The notes beneath the pieces were generated by a model. It was not told the DNA's origin and ran no database searches. It saw only the letters and a program-made list of their open reading frames with translations. From NCBI RefSeq assembly GCF_004114935.1, contig NZ_CP022221.1, forward strand, positions 2,129,001-2,193,000: a DNA stretch of 64,000 bases, in the 5' to 3' direction. This document shows, in pieces, positions 38,491-48,263 of the stretch. Position numbers and translations under genes: made by a program. Source of the stretch: Bradyrhizobium zhanjiangense. GTDB taxonomy: Bacteria; Pseudomonadota; Alphaproteobacteria; Rhizobiales; Xanthobacteraceae. How positions within the stretch are numbered: position 1 is the first letter of the stretch; each line of letters starts with the position of its first letter.

Positions 38491-40351
38491 CACAGATCTA
38501 GTTCACTTCGTCCCTGGGGTATCAAGCATGTCTATCGTCACCGAGGGCCATTCCTTGGCTCCGCATTCCTGCCGAATAGTTGATCCGAGAACTTGCGACC
38601 TCCCGCCGGTTCTTCGCGGGAGGCGGCGAGCAGTTGGATGTATGCAACTCTATCAATCAATATCACCCTACACCGCGCGTGTGACGAGAAATCGCGGCAG
38701 ATCCTCGCGTTTTCACGGCGCCGCGGTCGTGCGCCTTGCACAATTCCAGCGCTCATTGATTGGTGCGCCAACACCAGAGAGCAGTTAAGTCCATGCCCGC
38801 CACGCAGACGGCTTAAGCAGGAGCTGGTAACACACAACGCATGTCCCCATGGTCGATGGCAGCGGCATATGCAAGCGTTTGACGGCTTTGTTGCCTGTTC
38901 AGGCGCTGGGCGCGAGCTGACTTAGGCCAGCAGCTCGCGACCCCGAACATAGCGATGTCGACCTCTAGCGGCCCAAGCGGCGTAAGGCGATGGCGGCTTC
39001 ATTACGAGCTCTGATGGTGGTCGGTCCCGCGCTGCTACGGCCATTCGCAGTCGCTTACCCGATAAATCATCGAGGGGCCGAGGTGGATCTCATCAACATA
39101 AAGGGAAAGCCACGGGGGTGCGATTTTGAGGAAGGCGAGCCAGGCTGGTGCGATCCACGGCGCGCGCCAGCCAATCAAAGAAACGCGCCGGGATTGGATC
39201 TTGGTTATCCAAGGTAAAATGTCGGCTAGACGCAGTGTCGAGCCAAATGAGCATTCCACAGACAATCATTGCTATCGACATCCGCTGTGCACGCCTCAGA
39301 AGACCGATTTATTAGCTTGAATCTCACGTTGCGACAGGTTGTACGCTTGCTGATGGGTAAATGGTCAGGGCCCGCTTGGCAGGCGTTGACGGCGCAACGC
39401 AAATGGAGACCGAGAGGACGGCCTGCTGATTGCTAGTTTTCTCGTTTTGCGGGCGATGGCCAGGAAAGCCATTTCCGTCGTCACACGGGGCGCCGGGCCA
39501 GCCATTGCCAGTACACTGATCAGTTGGAGTCGTCAGATCGCAATGATGGAATGATGCAGGCAGCAGAATATGGTTGACCACAGCCGTAGGCGCTTTTTTA
39601 ACGCAACAGCGAAAGCGCGCTGGGTAAGCAGCCCGCGCTCGCAAGCAGATACTCCAACGGAATAGCCGGTCACTCCGGCCAGAGGCGATGACCCGCAGCA
39701 CTGATGGCCGCGCAGAGCGCTGCGGTGAAAGCTCGGAAGGCCTTATGTCCTTTCAAACCAGCCTCACGAGGGCGCTAGGCGAAATCGATTACGCCGGCGA
39801 CATCGTTAAATGCTCAACAGTGGTGGTCACGCGCGACAAGCAACTGCGCACCGTCGTCCTTTCGATGTTCCAGAAAGGTGCGGCGGTTGAGTTTCAATCT
39901 AGATTTCTGCCGAGTTTCGAGGAAAGCATCCGCGCCGGAAGATCGTGGGGCTACGCCACGACATGCAATGCGTTGAGCCGAAAGACCGGAGGCCAGGCCG
40001 GCCAGGACGTTTGCCAGAGAATAGCTTCTCGAGTGTCGCATCTTGACGGCGTTCTGATTGGGAAGGTCGGAATTAGGGCCCCTTCCATATTTGTACCATC
40101 ATTCGGTCGGCACACTCCAAAAGAGCGGAATGCCGCTGTGGAGCTATCAGAATCGTGCAACTCACGCAATCTGAAGCCGTGCGCGTGTGCTGAGGATAAG
40201 CGGTCCGAGCAGGTGAGGTAAACGACCATCTCTCGATAGCAGAGTTCAACGGGCATGAAGCTGCGATGTTGAAGACGACTGTCCGTCGCAGCGACACTCT
40301 ATGCGATGTGGTCGCCAAAGGAACTGAACAAAAAATCAGAAGGACTAGGTC
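38491..40351. other. 1.9 kb of mostly non-coding or decayed sequence
   Basis: The only sizeable candidate is a plus-strand frame at 39688-40221 (inner ATG at 39745, MSFQTSLTRALGEID). It contains IVKCSTVVVTRDKQLRTVVL and matches nothing I know. Its neighbours show no operon structure. Treat as unverified. Confidence 0.35.
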
Positions 40352-40597
40352 TTGAGCCAGGCGGAGAATGACGTCGTCGAGCACATGCTCTCGTCATTGA
40401 CGACCAGCGTGTTGCAGAATCGTATCGCGCCCTCCGAGGAGCAGGTGATGCATCATTTTGGGGTAGCCTGCGAGAGAGTGGGGCTGATTGCGACCGAGGA
40501 GATAGCAATACGTATACTGAAACGAGTTTCATGCGAGATCAAAAAGTCTCAGTCGATGCTCAAGTTCATTGATCGCGGCGCCGCTCGATTACACTGA
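40352..40597 (+). CDS. Hypothetical small protein
   Basis: 81 residues from a TTG with AGAAGGA upstream. Helical and soluble (AENDVVEHMLSSLTTSVL, SEEQVMHHFGVACERVG, ATEEIAIRILKRVS). No known family. Composition looks like a real protein, but there is no context support. Confidence 0.4.
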   Translation: MSQAENDVVEHMLSSLTTSVLQNRIAPSEEQVMHHFGVACERVGLIATEEIAIRILKRVSCEIKKSQSMLKFIDRGAARLH

Positions 40598-41090
40598 GCT
40601 CGACATATAAACTCTGTCGCACCAGTGCAGATACAGCTGTCCGGTCATTCAGTCGAACGTGCACGGGTCAAGAGCGTCTCATGGGCGCTTGCCTGTCGAG
40701 GTCTGCGACGGTAAGCCGAGGGGGATGGCCGGTTCACGTGGCCGATGTCAAAAACGCGAGGAACTTGTCATCGGAGAATTTAGCGAGCCCGTGTTGTTAA
40801 CATTCGAGTGCGCGCGCGTCTCGTAGCTAAGGGCGAGCGGCGTTAGGCGCGATGGGCTGGAAGCTTTTAAAGCTCAGCTATTACATAAGCGTTTGAAACG
40901 GGGAGAAGTGGGGCCGCCTCGCCGCAAGCGACAGCAAAGTTGCCGGCGCAAGCGCACCGCTGCCGGCGTGCCGGCACCCGGCATCAGTCGGCCCAGCTCG
41001 AAGTCATTCGCCTGCGGGGCGCTGAGCCTAAGCTTGAGAAATTGATGGGGACCATCCGCCATTTTGTCGCTCCGCGGTCCGTCAGCTTAT
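40598..41090. other. Intergenic stretch
   Basis: No gene recognised ahead of the nopM tts box. Confidence 0.4.
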
Positions 41091-41110
41091 CGACAGCTAG
41101 CTCTCGTATC
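41091..41110 (+). promoter_or_regulatory. tts box upstream of the nopM locus
   Basis: GTCAGCTTATCGACAGCTAG is a strong match to the tts-box core, about 230 bases before the first NopM-like frame. Confidence 0.85.
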
Positions 41111-41323
41111 ATGAACGTCGCTACTCGCTTGCATGCTCTGCTCAATGGGCGCAGATCTGGCAGGCGAGACCAGGGTGGACTCCAATATCAACCGATCCAC
41201 GAGCGAGACTTCGCCTGGGTTCGCTGCACCGTCTGCAGTTCCTCGGTGGCACTCGCAGCAGCATATTCGTCCAGTCGTGCGTGACGGCCTCGCTCTGTGA
41301 TCGCACCTCATTGCAGTTAGCCG

Positions 41324-43045
41324 GTGGAGCGTCATCCATGGTTGGGGATTACCGGTTCTACGATGCGCCGCCCCGGCGAGTTCGCTTCATTTTTGCTACC
41401 CGATAAGACGACATCGATGAATGCAGAACAGCTCGGCGCTGGTACTCCTTCCGCAACTTCCGATTCGGAAAGCTCCGAACTGGGCTCTCCGGCCGCATCG
41501 CAGTGGGGAGAGGCCTGACGGACGTGCAGGTGTCCGCTGCCGAGGCCGCTGCCTAGCAGGAGGAGGTGTTGACGGATTGGGCTGCCGAAGACGGGCAGGG
41601 GCAAAATGAGGATCGGTAACAGGCGGTAAGTCGAACGAGGGCTTGGCGGTGCACGGGCGATCTCAATGAGCCGCTAGATCTGTCGCCTCTGTCCCTGACC
41701 GCCTTGTCTGCGCCCATTCTGGCCGGGGTGCGTCGCCTGAATGTCGACAACAATCAGCTGGCCAGCCTGCCCGAACGCCTTCCAGCAACGCTTCAGGAGT
41801 TGGACGCCAGCGGTAACCGCCTGACCCGCCTGCCCGGGCTTCCAGCCGGGCTCCAGCGTCTGAACGTCGAGTACAATCAGCTGACGGACCTGCCCGAACC
41901 TCTCCCCGCCGAGCTCGAATGGCTCAGCGCCAGCCACAACCGGCTGACCAGCCTGCCTGAGACGGTCCCGCCCCAGCTGATATGGCTCGGCGCCAGCAAC
42001 AACCAGCTGACCAACATGCCCGAGACCCTGCTGACGCAGCTAAGCCGTGACTCGAGCGTTAATCTGGAGAATAATCCGCTCGCCGATTGGGTGCAGGCCG
42101 GCTTGGCAACGGCGATGCATGCCGGAGACTATGCCGGCCCTCAGGTTTTCTTCTCAACCGCGGATGGAGCGGTGGAAGTTAAGCCGCGGTCCCTGCAAGA
42201 GGTGGCCGCGGACTGGCTCGAGGGCGAGCCCACGGCAATGGCCACTTGGCAGCACTTTGCCCATGAAGCGGGAGCCGCGGACTATGCACGCTCCCTCGAC
42301 AGGCTCCGGGGGCGAGGCGTTCCGCCAGTCGGTTGCCGAAGATTTGCGGCAGGCAGCCGTCAGGCCGCGTTTGCGCGAGCACTATTTCGAGTTGGCTTCG
42401 GGAGCGAACGCGAGCTGCGAAGATCGCATTACTTTGGCCTGGAACGGCATGCAGACTGCACGCCTGAACGCTGATGTCGAGGACGGCGTCTATGACGGGC
42501 GACTGGGCGAACTGCTCCAGCACGGCCGCGTCATGTTTCGCTTGGAAGCTCTGGACGGAATCGCGCGCGAGAGGGTCAATTCGCTTCGTCGTGCCGCCCC
42601 CGACGCGGAAGTCGATGAGATCGAGGTCCACCTTGCCTACCAGACCCAGCTGCGGGACGCGCTGGAGCTGCGGCATATCGCTCCCGACATGCGCTTCATG
42701 AACGTCTCTCACGTGACCGAGGATGATGTGGCCAGGGCCGAGGCATCGGTGCGGACCCAGGAAGCCGCTGAATTTCCGGACTATTTGGCAGCGCGCTGGC
42801 AACCATGGGCAACCGTGGTGAGGCGCATCGCACCCGAAGACCATGCTGAACTGCAGGAGCGGCTCGTCGACGCGATGGGCGTACAGTTTCAAGCCCGCTT
42901 GGATGGGCGACTGGCCGAGCATGGTCTGACAGGCGATGCCGATGCCGAGCGGGTGCTCGGCGCCCAGATACGCAACGAGATCGCCCGCGAGATCAAAAGC
43001 GCGGTCATGCACCAGGTGCTCGGGAAACTCGGCCTTGAGCTTTGA
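41324..43045 (+). pseudogene. nopM: nopM, type III effector E3 ubiquitin ligase (LRR-NEL), frameshifted
   Basis: Three parts lie in different frames. An N-terminal Ser-rich secretion region is at 41324-41518. LRR repeats are at 41704-42060, with the pattern LxxLPxxLPxxLxxLxASxNxLTxLPE repeated about six times. The NEL catalytic domain runs in the LRR frame to about 42310, then in another frame to 43045. The NEL active-site cysteine is in NASCEDRITLAWNGMQ. The LRR-NEL frame change falls in a run of five G near 42310; restoring one base would rejoin the domains. A TAA near 41620 and a TGA at 41516 break the N-terminal part. NopM-type effectors ubiquitinate plant proteins. Confidence 0.85.
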
Positions 43046-43326
43046 GCGCCCTCCGACTGAAGGGCCCGTCGATCTGCCTAGCGGCTCACAATGTCAAGAC
43101 AGTCATCGATCCTTTCGAGGACGGGCGCGTCTGCGTGCGACATCCAGCGAATGAGCTGCCGTCAATTGCCGGTCGCGCGGTCTGTGCGGACGATCACTGT
43201 AAAGATGAGCGATCTAAGCAACATGCCGTATACCGCAAGTCATGCGTTCGCGTTGCGAACGCCATTGAAGTCATGGTCAACGACCACTCATAGGTCGGGC
43301 GAATAGATGGCGAACAAACCGAAATC

Positions 43327-44046
43327 TCAAGTGGCCCTTGTACAACGTAGGCTATCAATATCTGTCCCCCGCGATCGATAGGACCCTCGCAGCATCACAC
43401 TCGAGTCTAGATCGCGGAACATGCTGTAATTCCGTCGGATCCATTGATGCAGCTCGGTGGACCAGTCCTTCTCGTTGCGCAGATAACCCGTGAAGGAAAA
43501 GCCAAGCCGGTCTATATATCTCTTGAGGAACAGCGGAAGTGCGGGAATCCGAATCACCCGCTCGCCATCCATCGCTCCAGGTAATCCGCCGCGCAGCACG
43601 AATTCATTGTGGACGGTGATCAGCGACGCCGGCGGAATTCGCCGGCGCAGCATTTCATAACCGCGAAAGGAGATGCGGTCTGCGCCCGCGACGTAGAGGA
43701 TGATAGGGGCGACATAGCAGCGCGCCGTCTCCTTCATGAAGCCAATCTCCTCGCACATCTTGAAGAATTCGTCGAAGGCGTGAAAGCCGAGATCAATCAC
43801 CTTGGGTACCCGATCGTGGATAATAAGAGGGTCCATCAGCTGCATCTTGCCGTAAGTGTCGATCACATCCGCGGTTTCCGTGATGTTGGGGAGGTAGTCG
43901 AGCAACGATGGCTCTTTCAAGTTGACATCAAACGACAGCGCTGTGCCATTTTTCAGCAGCAAGAACTCGCTCATGGCCCGAGCGATGAGGGTTTTACCGA
44001 CCTGCGGGCTAGGAGAGCAGATAATGTAGATTGGGGTCGCTAACAT
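43327..44046 (-). CDS. ParA/MinD-like ATPase, second of a pair
   Basis: 239 residues. A deviant Walker A reads CSPSPQVGKTLIARAMSEFL, and SFDVNLKEPSLLDYLP follows as the switch region. Unlike its neighbour it lacks the KGGxGKT lysine, and no clear Walker B aspartate is visible. The family includes chromosome/plasmid partition and cell-positioning ATPases. It starts 57 bases after the stop of the upstream ATPase, so the two are likely one unit. No ParB partner or parS-like repeat was seen. Confidence 0.65.
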   Translation of the reverse strand: MLATPIYIICSPSPQVGKTLIARAMSEFLLLKNGTALSFDVNLKEPSLLDYLPNITETADVIDTYGKMQLMDPLIIHDRVPKVIDLGFHAFDEFFKMCEEIGFMKETARCYVAPIILYVAGADRISFRGYEMLRRRIPPASLITVHNEFVLRGGLPGAMDGERVIRIPALPLFLKRYIDRLGFSFTGYLRNEKDWSTELHQWIRRNYSMFRDLDSSVMLRGSYRSRGTDIDSLRCTRAT

Positions 44047-44103
44047 AGCCAGCAGATCAATTCGTTTCGTTCGTGGGCCGACCTGAGCTCGCCGAATATG
44101 CGA

Positions 44104-44853
44104 TTACTTCTCGCCTGCCCGGGTGGCCGACTTGGTGCCGGCCAATTCCGTCAAGTTGATGCGATCAAATTCGCTCCAGACATTTGCCAGCCAGTGCCGG
44201 ACATAGCCGCGCAGCACGAAGGAGTTGTTCGCAGGTTCATCGTTCCGCCCCTTGTTTGCGACGAAGTCTATGAATGGGACGGATGCGACTTCCACCTGCT
44301 CATAGGCCATCTCATTAAGCTTCGGTATGACCAACTCAGTCGCATGTTTGATGCGGTGAAAATAGGAATTATATGTCGCTTGATCCCACTGGAAGAATTG
44401 AGTGTCGTTGATGAAGTTCTTAACTAGGTAGTACTTCGCGCCGCTCATGAAGGTCGCTGTTTCCGCGATCTCGTCCAGCGAGGCGATCGATGATCCCAGG
44501 ATATGGAACACGGCGAATGTTATCTGGCCGGACCGCGCCGAGTCCAGAAATCCGATGTCGCGCAAGGAAGCCAGCGCAGAGGACAGTAAGCCTGCGCGAG
44601 CATCAATGACAGTGACGGAGAGCCCTGAGTTCAGGGTATCGAAGATCTTCATCTGGTCCGCCGTCGTCGTCATGTCAACGATCTCGGTGATCTCGGGATA
44701 GAAGCGCTTCAGCGTTCCGCGCGGCGACTCGGTGTCGAATGCGCGTGTTTGCACGTTGTTGACGCTGAAGTAGTCGAGTAGCGTTCGTGATACGGTCGTT
44801 TTGCCGACTCCTCCCTTGTCCGCACCTACCACAATTACAACTGGCTTCACCAT
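44104..44853 (-). CDS. ParA/MinD-like ATPase, first of a pair
   Basis: 249 residues from the ATG at 44853, which has an AGGAG site. The deviant Walker A with signature lysine is VVVGADKGGVGKTTVSRTLLDYF, followed by RAFDTESPRGTLKRFYP and VTVIDARAGLLSSAL (Walker B-like). This is a P-loop ATPase of the SIMIBI class. Its target is unknown. Pairing with a second diverged ATPase is unusual for a partition system and suggests a heteromeric device. Confidence 0.75.
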   Translation of the reverse strand: MVKPVVIVVGADKGGVGKTTVSRTLLDYFSVNNVQTRAFDTESPRGTLKRFYPEITEIVDMTTTADQMKIFDTLNSGLSVTVIDARAGLLSSALASLRDIGFLDSARSGQITFAVFHILGSSIASLDEIAETATFMSGAKYYLVKNFINDTQFFQWDQATYNSYFHRIKHATELVIPKLNEMAYEQVEVASVPFIDFVANKGRNDEPANNSFVLRGYVRHWLANVWSEFDRINLTELAGTKSATRAGEK

Positions 44854-45830
44854 GGAAATCTCCTGAGACACTCGCTATTGCCGCGCGCAAACTGCGCAAC
44901 CGGCGCGTCTCTGCTTTGGGTGCGAACATGGCAGAAAGAAGGGGCAATCAACCTTCGATGCGAGAGCTTGATGAACATTTTCAACATCAAGCGAGTGACG
45001 TCCTTGGATCGCAACGACGATGCACGCCGAGAATGGGGGTTAATCACTGGTGCTGGTGATCTACGTGAGGTTTGTAAACGGCTGGAATGCGTCCCGCCGA
45101 ACCAAGGTCTGCCTGTGGTGATCGTTGCGATTGCCATAGGGTATCTTTCGCGGTCGCTATCTAGATTGGGATGAAGCGACCGAATCTTACGTAGCGTCAG
45201 ATTGCGAGCGCGGAGAATCACAATCGAGGCGGGGCTACGCGGTCAAACCATGGCTTGGCAAATCATCAAGGTCTGCTGCATCAGATCGTCGTCTTTTCGG
45301 TAGACAAGTACTGAGAGATGACCGTGAACGACCTGCTCTCGCTCTGCTGAAGGATATCGAGATAAGCAAGCGCTGAAACGGTTGCTGACGCAAATCGCAA
45401 GCATGCCTCTGTTCGCGCCGAGGCGAGATTATCGTGTCATGGAGAACGAGATCGAAGGGTGAGCGGGGCGCCGCTCGACGGCGCACTCGAGGACGCTCCG
45501 TCAAAAGAAGCCGGCGTCGAGCGAATGCGACCGACGATCTTTGTCTTGGGCACAGATTTCGCCGATGACGCTACGTGGTGCGGTCGAGAAGAATCTGCAG
45601 GGAATGAACGATGGCCTGGCGCGTGTGCGTCCTCTGGGCCGCTTCCTTGGGTGCGGCGGATGGTGTATATTATCGTTTTAAAGCGCCCACTCTGACCACC
45701 CTTTCGATTTATTAGGCAAGCCCGCCTGAATGGGATGCGAGGTGCTCGTCCGGTCGCGCTTTAGATAGATGCTCTGCATATTCGGCCTCGGCGTAAGGCA
45801 GCTCGAGCAAAACTGAACGCGACCGGGTCT
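44854..45830. other. Nearly 1 kb without a supported gene
   Basis: Fragments such as LKRLLTQIASMPLFAPRRDYRVMENEIEG (about 45375-45462, plus) look protein-like but are bounded by stops and are unidentified. Probably eroded mobile or accessory DNA. Confidence 0.4.
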
Positions 45831-46268
45831 GTACTTGATCAGCGGGTTCTGCTGCCCGAGTTGATTCGGCGTGGGACTTCGATGCGCAGAAGGACCGTTC
45901 GGTCTAGACGACAAGAAGCGGGCTCAGATAGAACCGTATCTGCCAAGGAACCAGACCGGCCCGTCGCGCGAAGACGATCGACGCATCATCAGCGGTAGTG
46001 TTCATGTGCGTCAGCGCGGCGGATTGCCCGCCCACACGACGATCTACAACCGGATCAATCGCTGGGCCAAGCGCCCCCATGGGCAGCTGTTCTTGAAGCT
46101 CTCGCCCGCTGCGGGAACGACAGCGTGAGTTTGTCCATCGGCTCCGCCTCGATCGAAGCGCATCGGTCCGTTAGCGGCGGAAAGCGGAGCATAGACATGC
46201 CGTCGCCCATTCGCGCGGTGGGCGGACGACGAAAATCCACGCGCTAAGCGCCCCTGATTGCAAACCTT
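45831..46268 (+). mobile_element. IS5-type remnant, copy A
   Basis: Encodes FGLDDKKRAQIEPYLPRNQTGPSREDDRRIISG, the N-terminus of an IS5-group transposase, then decays through frame changes. It matches copy B at 46961 in the same orientation, including the shared tail AAAATCCACGCGCT...GATTGCA. Confidence 0.75.
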
Positions 46269-46275
46269 ACACGAC

Positions 46276-46297
46276 GTCAGCTTGCCGACAGCTTCGA
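46276..46297 (+). promoter_or_regulatory. tts box upstream of the GNAT gene
   Basis: GTCAGCTTGCCGACAGCTTC matches the tts core well. It starts only 41 bases before the first ATG of the gene, closer than is usual. Confidence 0.8.
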
Positions 46298-46316
46298 CAA
46301 TGAGCAATCCACTGTA

Positions 46317-47003
46317 ATGAGGATCAACTGCTACACCGCCCCCTCCGACGAGCAGAGTCTGGACCAGCAGCGCGATGCGCTGGCCGGCGCCGCTCGCGCG
46401 AATACGACCAATTTTACGACCGCTTTAGCGGCCCAGGCACCAGCCTCGTCCGCTATTGACAAGAGGAGGGGTGAGCAAGTGAGGCTGTACAGAGCAATCA
46501 CCAATAGCGGCAGCGTCCAGTGTGTTTTTTTGTTTTCGGATGCGAACGAACGCAATAAGGTGGGAAGTATGAGCGTAGCGCCAAGTGGCGACACGTTGCG
46601 AATTCTCACCATAGAGAGTCACGGGCGATCCAGGTACAAAGGAATCGCGACTGCTATGCTGGACATTGCCGACCGAATTATGGATTCAGCGGGCCTTTCC
46701 AGTCTATCCCTTATTTCTCAAGATGAGAGAGCATCAGAATTCTTCTGCAAGAAGGGGTTCCGATTCACGGGACAAGGGCACGACGAGAAGAATTCAGAAA
46801 TGCGGCACCACATTAATGATCCACGGTGCGTTCCAGACGAAGTCATCCTTATTGGCGATATGGAACGACCAGCTAGCGTACTCTGGCGGCATGAATTGCC
46901 AGCCCATGTCCGGGCTGGCAATTCATCACGTGTCTCAATTGTACCGCTAAGAGGCCCATGGTTCGTACTTGATCAGCGGAGTCTGATTCCGTCGCCCGAT
47001 TGA
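46317..47003 (+). CDS. Candidate type III effector with a GNAT acetyltransferase fold
   Basis: 228 residues. The N-terminal 45 residues are Ser/Thr/Ala-rich, as in secretion signals. The GNAT core follows: VQCVFLFSDANERNKVGSMSV, TLRILTIESHGRSRYKGIATAMLDIADRIM (acetyl-CoA loop in the form RSRYKGIA, variant of R/QxxGxG/A), LSLISQDERASEFFCKKGFRFTG. The last dozen codons lie in the beginning of IS copy B, so the natural C-terminus has been replaced. With a tts box directly upstream, it is best read as an effector that may acetylate host targets; that activity is inference. Confidence 0.65.
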   Translation: MRINCYTAPSDEQSLDQQRDALAGAARANTTNFTTALAAQAPASSAIDKRRGEQVRLYRAITNSGSVQCVFLFSDANERNKVGSMSVAPSGDTLRILTIESHGRSRYKGIATAMLDIADRIMDSAGLSSLSLISQDERASEFFCKKGFRFTGQGHDEKNSEMRHHINDPRCVPDEVILIGDMERPASVLWRHELPAHVRAGNSSRVSIVPLRGPWFVLDQRSLIPSPD

Positions 47004-47770
47004 TTCGGCGCAGGAACTTCATTGCGCAAAGGACTGTTCTGGCTTGACGACAAGCAGTGGGCTCAGATTGAGCCGCATCTGCCAACGAACCAGACCGGCC
47101 CTTCGCGCGAAAACGATCGACGCATCACAGCGGTATCGTTCACATGCTTCAGTGCGGCGCACGCTGGCGCGGTTGCCCGCCCGGCTATGATCCTTCCACG
47201 ACGATCTACAATCGGTTCAATCGCTGAGCCAAGCGCGCCATTGGCAGCTGATCTTCGAAACGGCGCGCTGCGGGAACGCCAGCGTGACTTTGTCCACCGA
47301 CTCCACGTCGATTAAGCGCATCGCTCCGCTAGCGGCGGAAAGGGGGAGAATGGATAGGCGATCGGCCGTTCGCGAGGTGGGTGGACGACGAAAATCCACG
47401 CGCTGACCGACGCTGATTGCAGACCTTGCGCATTTCATCTCACTCCAGGTAACGAGGCCGTTGTAGCCGCAGGTCCGGTCCTTTTGAAACTCGTGCTTCC
47501 TATGTCTGCCCTCATTGGAGACAAAGGCGACGATGGCGACGGCTTTCGCGCCGACATTATCAATCGTAGCGCGAAGCCCGTCATTCTAAACAAAGCCAAC
47601 AGGGTGACTCTCCACAGCTTCAGCAAACGCGCCTACAGAGGGCCGCAAATGTTATCGAGCGCTGCTTCTGCCGGCTCAAGGATTCTCGGCGCGTTGTAAC
47701 CCGCTACGGCAAACGAAACTTCCTGGCTTCCGTGTACCTCGCCGCCATCGTCGCCTATTGGATCAATTGA
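46961..47770 (+). mobile_element. IS5-type remnant, copy B
   Basis: It begins like copy A (FWLDDKQWAQIEPHLPTNQTGPSREN) and continues further. A frame near 47487-47700 reads LIGDKGDDGDGFRADI and KPVI--NKANRV, and a shifted one ends RVVTRYGKRNFLASVYLAAIVAYWIN. These are the central and C-terminal blocks of IS5-family transposases. Frameshifts make it inactive. It overlaps the end of the GNAT gene. Confidence 0.8.
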
Positions 47771-48263
47771 GTCTGACCCCTAAGGAGGATACTTACTGCA
47801 ACAATGGAGGGAGGCGAGGAAAACAGGAAGCGTCGACCTCATCGCTGCCGCCGAACGCCGCCGAAATTGGCGACCCTCTGGGCTGCGAAGAGCTCCGATC
47901 CGGGCATCGCTGGTTAGGCTGGAAATGAAAATAACTAGCAGCAAGCCATTTGGTAAGTATCTCCACGTCTGAGCTATTCCCCAATGGCACGACCACAGTG
48001 CTTCAACTTAGTCTTCGCCGGGGCCGTTTTCTATCTTGCATTCACCCTGAAGACTTCAACCCGGGCTGCTTGTTTGGCAACGCGTTGCGCAGAAGCGGCG
48101 CTCGAGCGGCCGCGTGGTAGCTCTCCAATGAGCGAATATCTTCGCGAGCCAAAGGTGGGTGGCTAGAGGCACTCTGGGCGCATCAGCGAGGAGCTTGCTA
48201 AGCGCCTGGGATGCTAGAGGGTCAATTGGGTGGCGTCGTCGGGGGCGTCTAGCTGCTCGGCGT
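47771..48263. other. Intergenic stretch
   Basis: No gene or promoter consensus recognised. Confidence 0.4.
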
